A stretch of DNA of 64,000 nucleotides from Empedobacter tilapiae (GTDB lineage Bacteria; Bacteroidota; Bacteroidia; Flavobacteriales; Weeksellaceae). The notes under the pieces were generated by a model. It was not told the origin of the DNA. It worked only from the letters and a program-made list of their open reading frames with translations, and ran no database searches. Made by a program: the position numbers and the translations under genes. Each line of letters opens with the position of its first letter. Position 1 is the first letter of the stretch. This document shows, piece after piece, positions 27,902 through 35,984 of this stretch. The stretch spans positions 248,001-312,000 of the forward strand of contig NZ_SRPE01000002.1 of NCBI RefSeq assembly GCF_004785645.1, written 5' to 3'.

Positions 27902-27928
27902 AAAAAAGCCCCAATTTGGGCTTTTTTA
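27902..27928 (-). terminator. Terminator of the DUF2795 gene
   Basis: AAAAAAGCCC/GGGCTTTTTT with a short CAATTT loop follows the minus-strand DUF2795 stop and carries a T run on that strand. Confidence 0.82.
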
Positions 27929-27931
27929 TTT

Positions 27932-28153
27932 TTAATATTCGTCCTCGTTCCAAAGGAAATCGTCATCCGTTGGATAGTCAGCCCAAATCTCTTCAATGCT
28001 TTCGTAAGAATCTCCTTCATCCTCTATAGATTGTAAATTTTCTACAACCTCCAAAGGAGCACCAGTACGAATTGCGTAATCAATTAATTCATCTTTTGTT
28101 GCTGGCCAAGGTGCATCACTTAAATAAGATGCTAATTCTAAAGTCCAATACAT
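27932..28153 (-). CDS. DUF2795 domain protein
   Basis: A 73-residue acidic protein beginning MYWTLELASYLSDAPWPATKDELIDYAIRTGAPLEVVENL, the complete DUF2795 domain. This small fold is widespread in bacteria and often follows or precedes regulatory genes; its function is unknown. The C-terminal part is rich in Asp and Glu (SIEEIWADYPTDDDFLWNEDEY). It lies alone upstream of secA, separated by terminator and promoter. Confidence 0.88.
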   Translation of the reverse strand: MYWTLELASYLSDAPWPATKDELIDYAIRTGAPLEVVENLQSIEDEGDSYESIEEIWADYPTDDDFLWNEDEY

Positions 28154-28318
28154 AGCTTATATTTTTTTATTATTAGTAGAGATAGTTAAACTCTAAATTC
28201 TTATCAAAAAATTTGATTTTTGCAAATCAAATAATCTGCCAAAGTCAAACTGTCAGTATTTATGTTAAAATTAAATTTTTTCCTTCTCTATATTTCATTA
28301 TTTTTATGCCTAAATATA

Positions 28319-29266
28319 ATGAAAATGGACACGAATATAACAAAATTATTTGCAATAAAATATCCAATTATTCAAGGAGGTATGATTTGGAATAGTGGTT
28401 GGCGATTAGCTTCTGCTGTTAGTAATGCTGGAGGATTAGGTTTAATAGGTGCTGGAAGCATGTATCCTGATGTTTTGCGTGAACATATAAAAAAGTGTAA
28501 AGCTGCTACAAATCAGTCTTTTGGAGTTAATGTTCCAATGCTTTATCCAAATATTGAAGAGATTATGCAGATTATTATGGAAGAAGGTGTAAAAGTTGTT
28601 TTTACTTCTGCTGGAAATCCCAAAACATGGACAGAAATATTAAAAAAAGAAGGAATTATTGTAACACATGTTGTCAGTAGTGCCAAATTTGCATTAAAAT
28701 CTCAAGATGCAGGAGTGGATGCTGTCGTGGCAGAAGGTTTTGAAGCAGGTGGACATAATGGCAGAGAAGAAACGACTACACTTTGTCTTATTCCAAATGT
28801 CAAACGTCAAATCGATATTCCATTAATTGCTGCTGGAGGAATTGGTACAGGTTCTCAAATTTTGGCAGCATTTGCTTTAGGTGCAGAAGGTGTTCAAATA
28901 GGTTCTCGTTTCGCTGCAACTCAGGAATCTTCTGCTAATCAAGCTTTCAAAGATGTGATTGTAAATACACAAGAAGGTGATACGCAACTTACATTAAAGG
29001 AATTAGCGCCTGTCCGTTTAATTAAAAATGAATTTTACAATCAAGTTCAAGAAAAATATCAAAAAGGAACAACTGCTGAAGAATTAAAAAAACTTTTAGG
29101 AAGAGGTCGTTCAAAAAAAGGAATGTTCGAAGGTGATTTGGTTAATGGAGAATTAGAAATTGGTCAAGTTTCTTCTTTGATTAATTCTATTCCGACAGTT
29201 GCAGAAGTTTTTGACGATCTATTAGCAGATTATCAAGTTGCCAAAGATAAATTAATTCGATTATAA
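28319..29266 (+). CDS. Nitronate monooxygenase / FabK-like flavoenzyme
   Basis: This TIM-barrel FMN enzyme of about 315 residues belongs to the nitronate monooxygenase/2-nitropropane dioxygenase family. Motifs are YPIIQGGMIW near the start, GGLGLIGAGSMYPDVL, FGVNVPMLYP, the active-site AEGFEAGGHNGREETTT, and PLIAAGGIGTGSQILAAFALGAEGVQIGSRF, which holds the FMN phosphate. The start at 28319 (MKMDTN) or 28325 is preferred over the ATG at 28262, whose extra residues are hydrophobic and absent from the conserved core. Such enzymes oxidise alkyl nitronates, or in the FabK branch reduce enoyl-ACP; which applies is undecided. Confidence 0.85.
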   Translation: MKMDTNITKLFAIKYPIIQGGMIWNSGWRLASAVSNAGGLGLIGAGSMYPDVLREHIKKCKAATNQSFGVNVPMLYPNIEEIMQIIMEEGVKVVFTSAGNPKTWTEILKKEGIIVTHVVSSAKFALKSQDAGVDAVVAEGFEAGGHNGREETTTLCLIPNVKRQIDIPLIAAGGIGTGSQILAAFALGAEGVQIGSRFAATQESSANQAFKDVIVNTQEGDTQLTLKELAPVRLIKNEFYNQVQEKYQKGTTAEELKKLLGRGRSKKGMFEGDLVNGELEIGQVSSLINSIPTVAEVFDDLLADYQVAKDKLIRL

Positions 29267-29324
29267 TCATCACAATTTCATATTTTTACAAGGATGCTTT
29301 TGTATCCTTTTTTAATTAGCATAA

Positions 29325-30095
29325 ATGAGGAAACAACTTTTAAATATTTTATTCTTCTCTTTTTCAGTTATCAGTTTTAGTCAACAATCTGATCAAGAAA
29401 TGGCAGAAAATGGAGCGACCATAAAATGGCAGAAATATGAAATTAACAACAATAAATGGGGCGAACACAAAATAAAAAAAGGTGTTTATTCACAAACAAT
29501 TTTCGCAACTGACACAGCGGCTGGTTGGAAATGGCAAACGCCTGGTAAGAAATATGGCGTAGTTGGTTATCCTGAAATTTGGTTTGGGGAAAGTGCTTGG
29601 TTTAATTTAGCTGACATCAAAACTGATAATTATTTCAAGAATATAAATGAGGTAAAAACTTTTGAAGTTGAGTATAAAACGAAGTTAGAAGTTAATGACA
29701 AAAAATATAATTTAGCTTTTGATTTTTGGTTGCACAATTCACCAAAAGTCGCTCTACAAACCATCGGAATTGAAGTGATGATTTGGGAAGATTACAATAA
29801 ATTTAAGCCTTTTGGTAAAAAAGTTGGAAATATTTCTACCACATTTGGACAATATGATATTTACAGAGGTCATATCATCAAAAAGGATTTGAAAACAAGC
29901 TGGGATTATATTGCTTTTGTACGAAAAGAAAAACGAACTTCGGGAAAAGTAAATGTGATGGAGTTGATAAATCAGATGAATAAACGAAATTATATTGGGC
30001 AAAACGTCTATTTATCTTCGTTTGAATTTGGAACTGAAATTTTAAATTCTAGCGGAAATATTTTGGTTGAACATTATGAATTAAAAATAGAATAA
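29325..30095 (+). CDS. Secreted protein resembling GH12 endoglucanase/xyloglucanase
   Basis: The 256-residue protein has a signal peptide (MRKQLLNILFFSFSVISFSQ) and no lipobox. The mature part looks like glycoside hydrolase family 12: NNNKWG near 41-46, YPEIWFG at 82-88, FDFWLHNSPK at 132-141, then GIEVMIW with Glu150 in the place of the nucleophile, and FGTEIL with Glu238 in the place of the acid/base. GH12 enzymes cut beta-1,4-glucans or xyloglucan with retention. The match is by motif order, not by strong overall identity, so the activity is tentative. It lies alone, with a bidirectional hairpin after it. Confidence 0.65.
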   Translation: MRKQLLNILFFSFSVISFSQQSDQEMAENGATIKWQKYEINNNKWGEHKIKKGVYSQTIFATDTAAGWKWQTPGKKYGVVGYPEIWFGESAWFNLADIKTDNYFKNINEVKTFEVEYKTKLEVNDKKYNLAFDFWLHNSPKVALQTIGIEVMIWEDYNKFKPFGKKVGNISTTFGQYDIYRGHIIKKDLKTSWDYIAFVRKEKRTSGKVNVMELINQMNKRNYIGQNVYLSSFEFGTEILNSSGNILVEHYELKIE

Positions 30096-30096
30096 A

Positions 30097-30123
30097 AAAA
30101 GCTGTCAAATTTTGACAGCTTTT
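30097..30123. terminator. Bidirectional terminator
   Basis: Perfect GCTGTCAAA/TTTGACAGC stem, flanked by A and T runs, between the convergent GH12-like and metallo-hydrolase genes. Confidence 0.82.
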
Positions 30124-30127
30124 CGTT

Positions 30128-31027
30128 TTATAATCTTCCTTGTTCCTTTAATTTCCAATAACGCAAAAGTCCATTGACAGACATCCAACATGGATTGGCA
30201 TATTCATACACCTGAATTTGATCTTCTGTCAAACCTAGATCGTTATAATTTTTTGTGACATAATCGACAAAAACAGGCACAATTTCTTCGGTCGGAATTT
30301 TATCATCATACATTGGCTTGATATAATTTGACCAATCATCCAACGATTTTTCTAATTGATCAAAATGATTTTCTAAATCTTCGTGATAACCATAATGCGT
30401 CGGATAAATTCCTTTTGCATTAATTTTTCTCAATTTAGCAATCGATTCTTTCCACAATTCAATATTAATATCAGGTGGAGGACATGGAGGAGAAACTGGA
30501 CCATTCTCAATTTTAACTCCAGCAACATCTCCTGTAAAAATAACATCATTTAACACATAAGCATTGTGATGAACAGCATGTCCAGGCGTATAAACAGTCT
30601 GAAAAACAGCATCACCAAACTCCACACTTTGACCATCTGCCAAACCAACCAAATATTCTTCGTCAATTGGTTTCATTTCTCCCCACAAACGATCCATATC
30701 ATCTCCATAAATCATTTTTGCAGATTCCCACAATTTTTCAGGATTTTTCAGATGTGGTAAACCAATTGGATTTAAGAAAATTGTTGCACCATGTTCTGTA
30801 AATTTCCATGCAGCACCAGCATGATCAAAATGAATATGTGTAATTAATATGTTTTCGATATCAATTACTCCCCAACCTAACGCTTCGATTCCTGCTTTCA
30901 AATTCTCAAAAGTTGAATATGGTCCTGGATCAACCAAAATTGGTCCTTGTTCAGTTTCGATTAAATAAGTTGCGATAGCTTCATTTTCATTCTGAAAATT
31001 AAGATCGATTGTATGTATTTTTGGCAT
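30128..31027 (-). CDS. MBL-fold metallo-hydrolase
   Basis: The 299-residue cytoplasmic protein has the metallo-beta-lactamase fold. The metal motif THIHFDHAG lies at residues 63-71 (His64, His66, Asp68, His69), with later ligands in YTPGHAVHH, FTGDVAG and YPTHYGYH. It resembles the glyoxalase II/RNase Z side of the superfamily rather than lactamases, with no signal peptide. The start codon lies one base after the stop of the GreA/B-like gene, so the two are translationally linked. Substrate unknown. Confidence 0.85.
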   Translation of the reverse strand: MPKIHTIDLNFQNENEAIATYLIETEQGPILVDPGPYSTFENLKAGIEALGWGVIDIENILITHIHFDHAGAAWKFTEHGATIFLNPIGLPHLKNPEKLWESAKMIYGDDMDRLWGEMKPIDEEYLVGLADGQSVEFGDAVFQTVYTPGHAVHHNAYVLNDVIFTGDVAGVKIENGPVSPPCPPPDINIELWKESIAKLRKINAKGIYPTHYGYHEDLENHFDQLEKSLDDWSNYIKPMYDDKIPTEEIVPVFVDYVTKNYNDLGLTEDQIQVYEYANPCWMSVNGLLRYWKLKEQGRL

Positions 31028-31028
31028 G

Positions 31029-31484
31029 TTATAATATTTCTTCTATGGTATAATTGATTCCATTAAATTCTAATTTATCTCCAGCTCGTTTTCCAACTAA
31101 AGCATCAAAAATAGGCGCTTGCGTACTAATTCCAATAAACTTTTTATTTTCCCATTCAAAATCTTTGAAAGATAAACCAATTACAAAATTCACTTTATCT
31201 GTAAACACAACATTTCCTTCTGTAATTTCGTCAACCAATTCAGGTTTTAACGCTTTGAAATTTTCTAAATCTTCATTTGCTTGATTAATACGAATTCGTA
31301 AACTTCTCGCCGCATCAGTCGACTGACTTTGTTGTGCAAAATCATCTAACTCTAAACTTGATTCTTCATCTAAATCTGCACCTTCTGCATAAATTCGTTC
31401 AGATTCTTTTAACGCATCAATTTCATTTTGTTTCAATTGAATTAAATGTTGAATAACATCTTTTCTAATATGTTTTTTATTCAT
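31029..31484 (-). CDS. GreA/GreB-like transcription factor domain protein
   Basis: A 151-residue protein with a coiled N-terminal half (LIQLKQNEIDALKESERIYAEG, then SLRIRINQANEDLENFKALK) and a C-terminal beta domain ending IGISTQAPIFDALVGKRAGDKLEFNGINYTIEEIL, which is the GreA/GreB C-terminal fold that binds RNA polymerase. The N-terminus has an acidic patch (DLDEESSLELDD), as in factors that reach into the secondary channel. It differs from full GreA in length and sequence, and Bacteroidetes often carry this extra paralogue. It is the first gene of a two-gene unit with the metallo-hydrolase. Confidence 0.78.
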   Translation of the reverse strand: MNKKHIRKDVIQHLIQLKQNEIDALKESERIYAEGADLDEESSLELDDFAQQSQSTDAARSLRIRINQANEDLENFKALKPELVDEITEGNVVFTDKVNFVIGLSFKDFEWENKKFIGISTQAPIFDALVGKRAGDKLEFNGINYTIEEIL

Positions 31485-31520
31485 TTTTGTAGTTTATGTT
31501 AGTATAAACTTACAAAAAAT

Positions 31521-31552
31521 AAAAAACTCCTAAAAGTATTTTCAGGAGTTTT
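31521..31552 (-). terminator. Terminator of the TlpA-like thioredoxin gene
   Basis: On the minus strand AAAACTCCTGAAAA pairs with TTTTAGGAGTTTT, followed by a T run, six bases after the stop. Confidence 0.82.
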
Positions 31553-31557
31553 ATTGC

Positions 31558-32043
31558 TTAATTAAGATATTGGGTAATGTAATCTTCTAATTCAAATTTT
31601 GTCATGGCTTGATCATGGAAAACCTTTTTCTCGCCTTTATTATAAATGATTGTTACAGGAATATTTCCTGCCCATTTCGGATCAAATGAAGGAATCCATT
31701 CATTCATTCGTTTGGTATCATCCAATAAAACAACTTCTGCATTTATCTTATTGTCAACCATAAATTTCTTTACTTTATCGATAATTTTTGGTCGATCCAA
31801 CGAAACCAACAACATCTTGAAATTGGGATTATCTTTGTATTTTTCATTAATTTCCATAAACGCAGGAATCTCCTCTACACAAGGTGCACACCACGTTGCC
31901 CAAAAATTAACCACCACAATTTTATCTTTATAATTTGCTATTTTTTCGTGCAAAGCTTCATATTTTACAGTTTCCACAGATTGTGCATTTACAGTAGAAA
32001 AAGCTAAAAATCCTATTAAACCAAGGAAAGAAAATAGTTTCAT
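31558..32043 (-). CDS. TlpA-like periplasmic thioredoxin
   Basis: The 161-residue protein starts with a signal peptide (MKLFSFLGLIGFLAFSTVNA) and is expected in the periplasm. The redox motif is WCAPC with Cys52 and Cys55 inside VVVNFWATWCAPCVEEIP, then NIPVTIIY provides the cis-Pro. This is the TlpA/ResA branch, used to reduce cytochrome c or other envelope disulphides. It stands alone, so its partner is not known. Confidence 0.9.
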   Translation of the reverse strand: MKLFSFLGLIGFLAFSTVNAQSVETVKYEALHEKIANYKDKIVVVNFWATWCAPCVEEIPAFMEINEKYKDNPNFKMLLVSLDRPKIIDKVKKFMVDNKINAEVVLLDDTKRMNEWIPSFDPKWAGNIPVTIIYNKGEKKVFHDQAMTKFELEDYITQYLN

Positions 32044-32160
32044 ATTTACTTTTTAAAAATATTTGTTCAAATGTAATAGAACAAGAATCAATCCAAGCTA
32101 TTTTTCTCGAAATTTTGTTGAATAGAATATTAGACCGATTTTTGTAAAAAAATAATCAAT

Positions 32161-32628
32161 TTGTTTTCAAAAGAAGATGCTTATCGCATAAAAAAGGATT
32201 TTTGGATTTCGTATGGAACGTATATGAAATTGCAGATGAATGCCGAAGGAACGCGTATTAATTGGGTAAATTACAAAACGGATGTAAAAGGTGTTTATTT
32301 TAGAACAGATGTCGAACGCAAGTTTGCAGAGGTTTCTATTGAAATTTCGCACCCTGATCCGTCAGTTCAATTGATGATTTATGAACAGTTTGAGGAATAT
32401 GAAAATGTTTTAGAAAGTTATCTTGGCGAAAAATGGATTTGGACAAAAGAAGATTATGACGAAGATGGAAAAATGATTTCGACGATAAAAATACGTTTAG
32501 AAAACATTAGTATTTTTAGAGAGACTGATTGGCCACAGATTATTCCGTTCCTAAAAGATCGAATGATTAATTTGGATGAATTTTGGTGCGATCACAAAGA
32601 TAGTTTTGAAATTTTTAAAGAATTATAA
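32161..32628 (+). CDS. DUF4268 protein, TTG start
   Basis: This 155-residue protein belongs to DUF4268: FSKEDAYRIKKDFWISYGTYM, INWVNYKT, VYFRTDVERKFAEVSIEISHPD and the ending FLKDRMINLDEFWCDHKDSFEIF fit the family throughout. The start is the TTG at 32161 because the family N-terminus (M-Y/F-S-K-E) begins there and no ATG exists upstream in frame. DUF4268 domains also occur at the C-terminus of nuclease-like proteins, but here the domain stands alone and its function is unknown. The Mrr-type gene downstream is convergent. Confidence 0.82.
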   Translation: MFSKEDAYRIKKDFWISYGTYMKLQMNAEGTRINWVNYKTDVKGVYFRTDVERKFAEVSIEISHPDPSVQLMIYEQFEEYENVLESYLGEKWIWTKEDYDEDGKMISTIKIRLENISIFRETDWPQIIPFLKDRMINLDEFWCDHKDSFEIFKEL

Positions 32629-32631
32629 AGT

Positions 32632-32657
32632 AAAAGAAGCTCAATTGAGCTTCTTTT
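32632..32657. terminator. Bidirectional terminator with CTCAATTGAG core
   Basis: Perfect palindrome AAAGAAGCTCAA/TTGAGCTTCTTT followed by T residues, between two convergent genes. The CTCAATTGAG core recurs in two later terminators. Confidence 0.82.
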
Positions 32658-32667
32658 TTATTTCAGT

Positions 32668-33519
32668 TTAAGCAATTTCGCAGGTGAAATTCTCGATTTC
32701 TAACAATTCATTCGCTTCTTCCAAAACTTCGTTTCGTTGTTCTTTAGATAAGTTTAATGAATCTAAAAATTTATTATTTTGTTGTAAATCTTTCACCAAA
32801 ATACATTCCTTTGACAAAAGAACTTTTTCTTGCTCTGGCGTCAAAGTCGTTAAACATGTAATTGGATACAAAGCTGCATTATCAACCAAATATTTAATAC
32901 TATTTGTTTCTGGATAATCCCAAGAAATCAATCCAATTCCATAATAATTTGCAAAATCTATACTATCAGTTGTTAAATACGCATTTGTTACCAAGAATCC
33001 TTTTGTTGGTTTCATATCTCGTCCAAAAAAATGATACGTATGATTTTCTACATCTTTCATTCGTGATAAAAAATACATCGGTGTTGTCACCGAAATTTTG
33101 GCATCTTCGTCATTTCTAAATTTACATTCGCAAAAAAGTAACTGATCACCTTTAGAAGCTACCACATCTATTTCGTGCGTCACCGCATTTCCTTGTACAA
33201 TTTCTGAATGTAAAGATTGATAACCTGCAGCTTGCATTAACTTTCCTATCCATTTCTCAAAATAATAGCCTTCTGGTCCCAAATCTCGCAAAGCACGTTT
33301 CAAGCTATAGCGAGCCGCATAAGAATTTCTATAATTTTTGAGATGAGAAAAAGCGATGCGATACAATTCTCTTGTTGGAATCTCATTGTAAATATCTTTC
33401 GAAACTAATTCAAAAACTTCCTCAACTTCTTCCTTTTTTGCGCCAGATTTCGTTAATGAGCGTTTTAATGCTTTTGGATTATATGGAATTAACTCGCCTG
33501 AGTTTTTCTTTACTAACAT
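32668..33519 (-). CDS. ATP-cone domain fused to Mrr-like PD-(D/E)XK nuclease
   Basis: The 283-residue cytoplasmic protein joins two domains. Residues 1 to about 85 are an ATP-cone (MLVKKNSGELIPYNPKALKRSL, then IPTRELYRIAFSHLKNYRNSYAARYSLKRAL), the nucleotide sensor known from ribonucleotide reductase and NrdR. Residues about 95-210 are a restriction-endonuclease-like fold with Asp118 in THEIDVVA and the Glu131-x-Lys133 pair in LLFCECKFR, all catalytic residues kept. The C-terminal part is helical. By inference the nuclease is controlled by ATP/dATP binding; the target is unknown. There is no methylase, helicase or other defence gene beside it; the next gene to the right is the divergent phnA-like gene. 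Confidence 0.85.
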   Translation of the reverse strand: MLVKKNSGELIPYNPKALKRSLTKSGAKKEEVEEVFELVSKDIYNEIPTRELYRIAFSHLKNYRNSYAARYSLKRALRDLGPEGYYFEKWIGKLMQAAGYQSLHSEIVQGNAVTHEIDVVASKGDQLLFCECKFRNDEDAKISVTTPMYFLSRMKDVENHTYHFFGRDMKPTKGFLVTNAYLTTDSIDFANYYGIGLISWDYPETNSIKYLVDNAALYPITCLTTLTPEQEKVLLSKECILVKDLQQNNKFLDSLNLSKEQRNEVLEEANELLEIENFTCEIA

Positions 33520-33601
33520 AATTATAAGGTTGAATTTATTCTTAACGAATTTAAATAATTCTAATCAAAAATCCTTAAAAGTTTAAATTCTAAATAAAGG
33601 T

Positions 33602-33609
33602 TATCTTTG
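33602..33609 (+). promoter_or_regulatory. Putative -7 promoter element of the phnA-like gene
   Basis: TATCTTTG matches TAnnTTTG 20 bases before the ATG at 33630. Confidence 0.5.
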
Positions 33610-33629
33610 CAAAGCTTTAAAATCAACAT

Positions 33630-34208
33630 ATGAAATTAGAAACATTTTTACAAGAAAGAAGTGGCAACCAATGTGAGTTGACAGGAGTTACAGAGGATTT
33701 AGCTATTTATGAAGTGAATCCTGATGCAAGTAGTAATCCAGACAGAAATGTCTATATAACTCAAAAATGTATTAATCAGATTGAAAAAAGAGAAGAATTG
33801 GATGCATCTTTTTGGGAATCATTTTTACTTTCTTCTATGTGGAGCGAGGTTCCTGCTGTACAAGTGCTTTCTTGGAGAATATTGAATCGCTTTAGAAACG
33901 AGTCTTGGGCTGCAGATGCTTTGGATATGATGTATTTAGATGACGAAAATATGGAGTGGGCAAAAGCTTCTGGAGATCATGAAGGAGATGGGAGTGTTGA
34001 TTTGCACAAAGATAGCAACGGGAATATTTTAGTAAATGGAGATACTGTTACATTGATTAAAGATTTAGATGTAAAAGGTTCTTCTATCAATGCTAAAATA
34101 GGAACTGCTGTAAGAAATATTCGTTTGGTACATGATAATACAGAACAAATTGAAGGAAAAGTTGACGGACAATTAATCGTTATTTTAACGAAGTTTGTAA
34201 AGAAATAA
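33630..34208 (+). CDS. PhnA-like protein with degraded zinc ribbon
   Basis: The 192-residue protein begins like PhnA (LQERSGNQCELTG in place of the usual ERSGnkCELC) and ends with the PhnA barrel (DGDTVTLIKDLDVKGSSINAKIGTAVRNIRLV, where the first residue is actually Asn-Gly-Asp). Of the zinc-ribbon cysteines only Cys15 and Cys47 remain: the second of each CxxC pair is replaced (Thr18 and a later residue). PhnA was named from phosphonate operons, but there are no phn genes here. The role is unknown; loss of zinc binding is inferred. Has its own promoter element and a terminator. Confidence 0.82.
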   Translation: MKLETFLQERSGNQCELTGVTEDLAIYEVNPDASSNPDRNVYITQKCINQIEKREELDASFWESFLLSSMWSEVPAVQVLSWRILNRFRNESWAADALDMMYLDDENMEWAKASGDHEGDGSVDLHKDSNGNILVNGDTVTLIKDLDVKGSSINAKIGTAVRNIRLVHDNTEQIEGKVDGQLIVILTKFVKK

Positions 34209-34210
34209 AT

Positions 34211-34236
34211 AAAATCCACTCAATTGAGTGGATTTT
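34211..34236. terminator. Bidirectional terminator with CTCAATTGAG core
   Basis: AAAATCCACTCAA/TTGAGTGGATTTT palindrome directly after the phnA-like stop, facing the minus-strand DoxX-like gene. Confidence 0.82.
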
Positions 34237-34241
34237 TCGTT

Positions 34242-35069
34242 TTATCTAATTCTTTTATAGATTTTGACTCCTTTCGTTGTTTCTATTTTCAACTCATTAT
34301 TATTGATATTAAACTTTCCTTTAAGAATAATTTCAGGAGTTTGATTTTCTTCTTGCGTTCCTTTTAAATAAATTGAATCTTTTTCAAAATTATACACTCC
34401 TGAATTAATTGGTTTAAATGTTGAATTATTCACTTTTTGAAATGTATTAGCAGATTCAAAATAAATTCTTTCATTACTTTCTACATTTTCCCAAGCTCCA
34501 AAAAAATGATTTTGACTTAAAAATTTATCTTTAAGTGTCGTAATCAAAACAAATAATCCGATGAAAACAAGAGGTATATAGATAAATTTCAGGTTACTTA
34601 TTTTATTTATTCTTGTAGTTCTTTCTTCCTCAAATAGTGGAGGCGTTTTTATAAAATATTTAATTAATTCTTTATAATCAGAGAAAAAAACGAATAATGC
34701 CATTATGGTTAAAACTACAGCCATTCCTTTTGCTCCATCAATATCATAAGCAAAATCCATCAGCAAAATATTAACCATAAATGTTAAGAAAATGATGATG
34801 CCAATTCTTGTTGTTTGTCTAAAAAATAGAAGCAAAGAACTGATAATTTGCGTTGAGGCAATGATTAAACCATACCAATATGAATAACCATAATAAAACC
34901 ACGTAAGTTCAAATCCTGAAAGATTTCCAATTGGCTTGTCATAAACACTTGGTTGCGATATAAATTGAGTTTCAAAAATTTTTGCAAAAGCGTAAGAAAT
35001 AATCATGGTTGCTAAAAAATAGCGACAAAATGTATAAGTAAAATAATGAATCTTTTTCCAATTGATCAT
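34242..35069 (-). CDS. DoxX-like membrane protein with C-terminal lipocalin-like domain
   Basis: This 275-residue protein has about four membrane helices in the first 130 residues (YTFCRYFLATMIISYAFAKIF, then WYGLIIASTQIISSLLLFF, IGIIIFLTFMVNILLM and a following GMAVVLTIMALFVFF), a loop, a fifth helix (LKFIYIPLVFIGLFVLITTL) and a C-terminal beta-rich part of about 80 residues outside the membrane. The helical layout is that of DoxX/DoxD proteins. Specific function unknown. The AraC-type regulator upstream on the same strand, 62 bases away, suggests regulation of this gene. Confidence 0.65.
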   Translation of the reverse strand: MINWKKIHYFTYTFCRYFLATMIISYAFAKIFETQFISQPSVYDKPIGNLSGFELTWFYYGYSYWYGLIIASTQIISSLLLFFRQTTRIGIIIFLTFMVNILLMDFAYDIDGAKGMAVVLTIMALFVFFSDYKELIKYFIKTPPLFEEERTTRINKISNLKFIYIPLVFIGLFVLITTLKDKFLSQNHFFGAWENVESNERIYFESANTFQKVNNSTFKPINSGVYNFEKDSIYLKGTQEENQTPEIILKGKFNINNNELKIETTKGVKIYKRIR

Positions 35070-35131
35070 ATAACAATAATTTATTGGCTAAAATATTTTA
35101 ATAAAATGATTCAAAATTGTAAGAATGTAAA

Positions 35132-35935
35132 CTAATCAAAAAATTTTAAAGCTGTTTCGTTTTCTAAATCAACTTCTTTAAAAAATTGATTTGGTTTTAG
35201 TTTTGTGATTGATTTGAAATCTTTGATAAAATGTGATTGATCGTAATAATCATTTGATGACAATTCAGTTAAATTTTTACTTTCTTTTTTATTGAGTAAA
35301 GAATTTCTGAATCGATATACTTTTCTATATTCAGAAGGAGATTTTCCTAAATGTTTTTTGAAAATTCGGTTCAAATATTGCCTTGAAATTGAATATTTAG
35401 CTGAAATATCTTCAATTTTAATTTCATCTTCGACATCTCTAATTATATTATCCAGAAAAGATAAATCAACTTCAATCAACTTTGAAATTAAATATTGTTC
35501 CAATGCAACAGCCTTTTCATTAATAGTTAAATCAAATAATTTGGCAGAAAACTCTGTTATATCTTCAAACAAATTATAATCAATTAATGTCTTTTTACTT
35601 TTTGAACTAAAATCAGTTATATCAAAATGAAATATTCCTAATGGTTTAAAACAAATTGTTATTTCGTCTATTAAATGTGTATAGAAAATTTTCATTGGTT
35701 TAGAATAACTCAAAACCAAAGAACAAATAATCATATTATTTTCAGAAGAACTAAGAAAAATATTCTCTTTTTCTTCCTTGACAATTGTGTTTTTATTGAT
35801 TGTATAAAAGATATTGTTATTCGGAAATGTTTCATATTCTACACTTCCAGATAGTTTATCTTTTTTTATAAAATAATAGCCGTCTACGTATTTTTTTAAA
35901 ATATCATTTTTAGGCTTGTAGTATTCAATATTCAT
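35132..35935 (-). CDS. AraC/XylS-family transcriptional regulator
   Basis: The 267-residue protein ends in a double helix-turn-helix: IKIEDISAKYSISRQYLNRIFKKHLGKSPSEYRKVYRFRNSL and then SNDYYDQSHFIKDFKSITKLKPNQFFK at about 172-255, the AraC DNA-binding domain. The N-terminal 150 residues are a beta-rich sensor with no recognised ligand pocket. It lies upstream of, and in line with, the DoxX-like gene. The N-terminal region is AT-rich and Lys/Asn/Ile-rich. Confidence 0.88.
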   Translation of the reverse strand: MNIEYYKPKNDILKKYVDGYYFIKKDKLSGSVEYETFPNNNIFYTINKNTIVKEEKENIFLSSSENNMIICSLVLSYSKPMKIFYTHLIDEITICFKPLGIFHFDITDFSSKSKKTLIDYNLFEDITEFSAKLFDLTINEKAVALEQYLISKLIEVDLSFLDNIIRDVEDEIKIEDISAKYSISRQYLNRIFKKHLGKSPSEYRKVYRFRNSLLNKKESKNLTELSSNDYYDQSHFIKDFKSITKLKPNQFFKEVDLENETALKFFD

Positions 35936-35984
35936 TGATTAAAGTCTGTAATTTTATTGAATTTAAAGTTAATTTGAAACAATA

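Noticed and set aside
31029-31484. Full GreA elongation factor
   Set aside because: The C-terminal domain fits but length and sequence are not those of canonical GreA, so only a GreA/B-like call is made.
32161-33519. A restriction or defence island formed by DUF4268 and the ATP-cone nuclease
   Set aside because: The genes are convergent with a terminator between them and no methylase, helicase or toxin-antitoxin partner is near.
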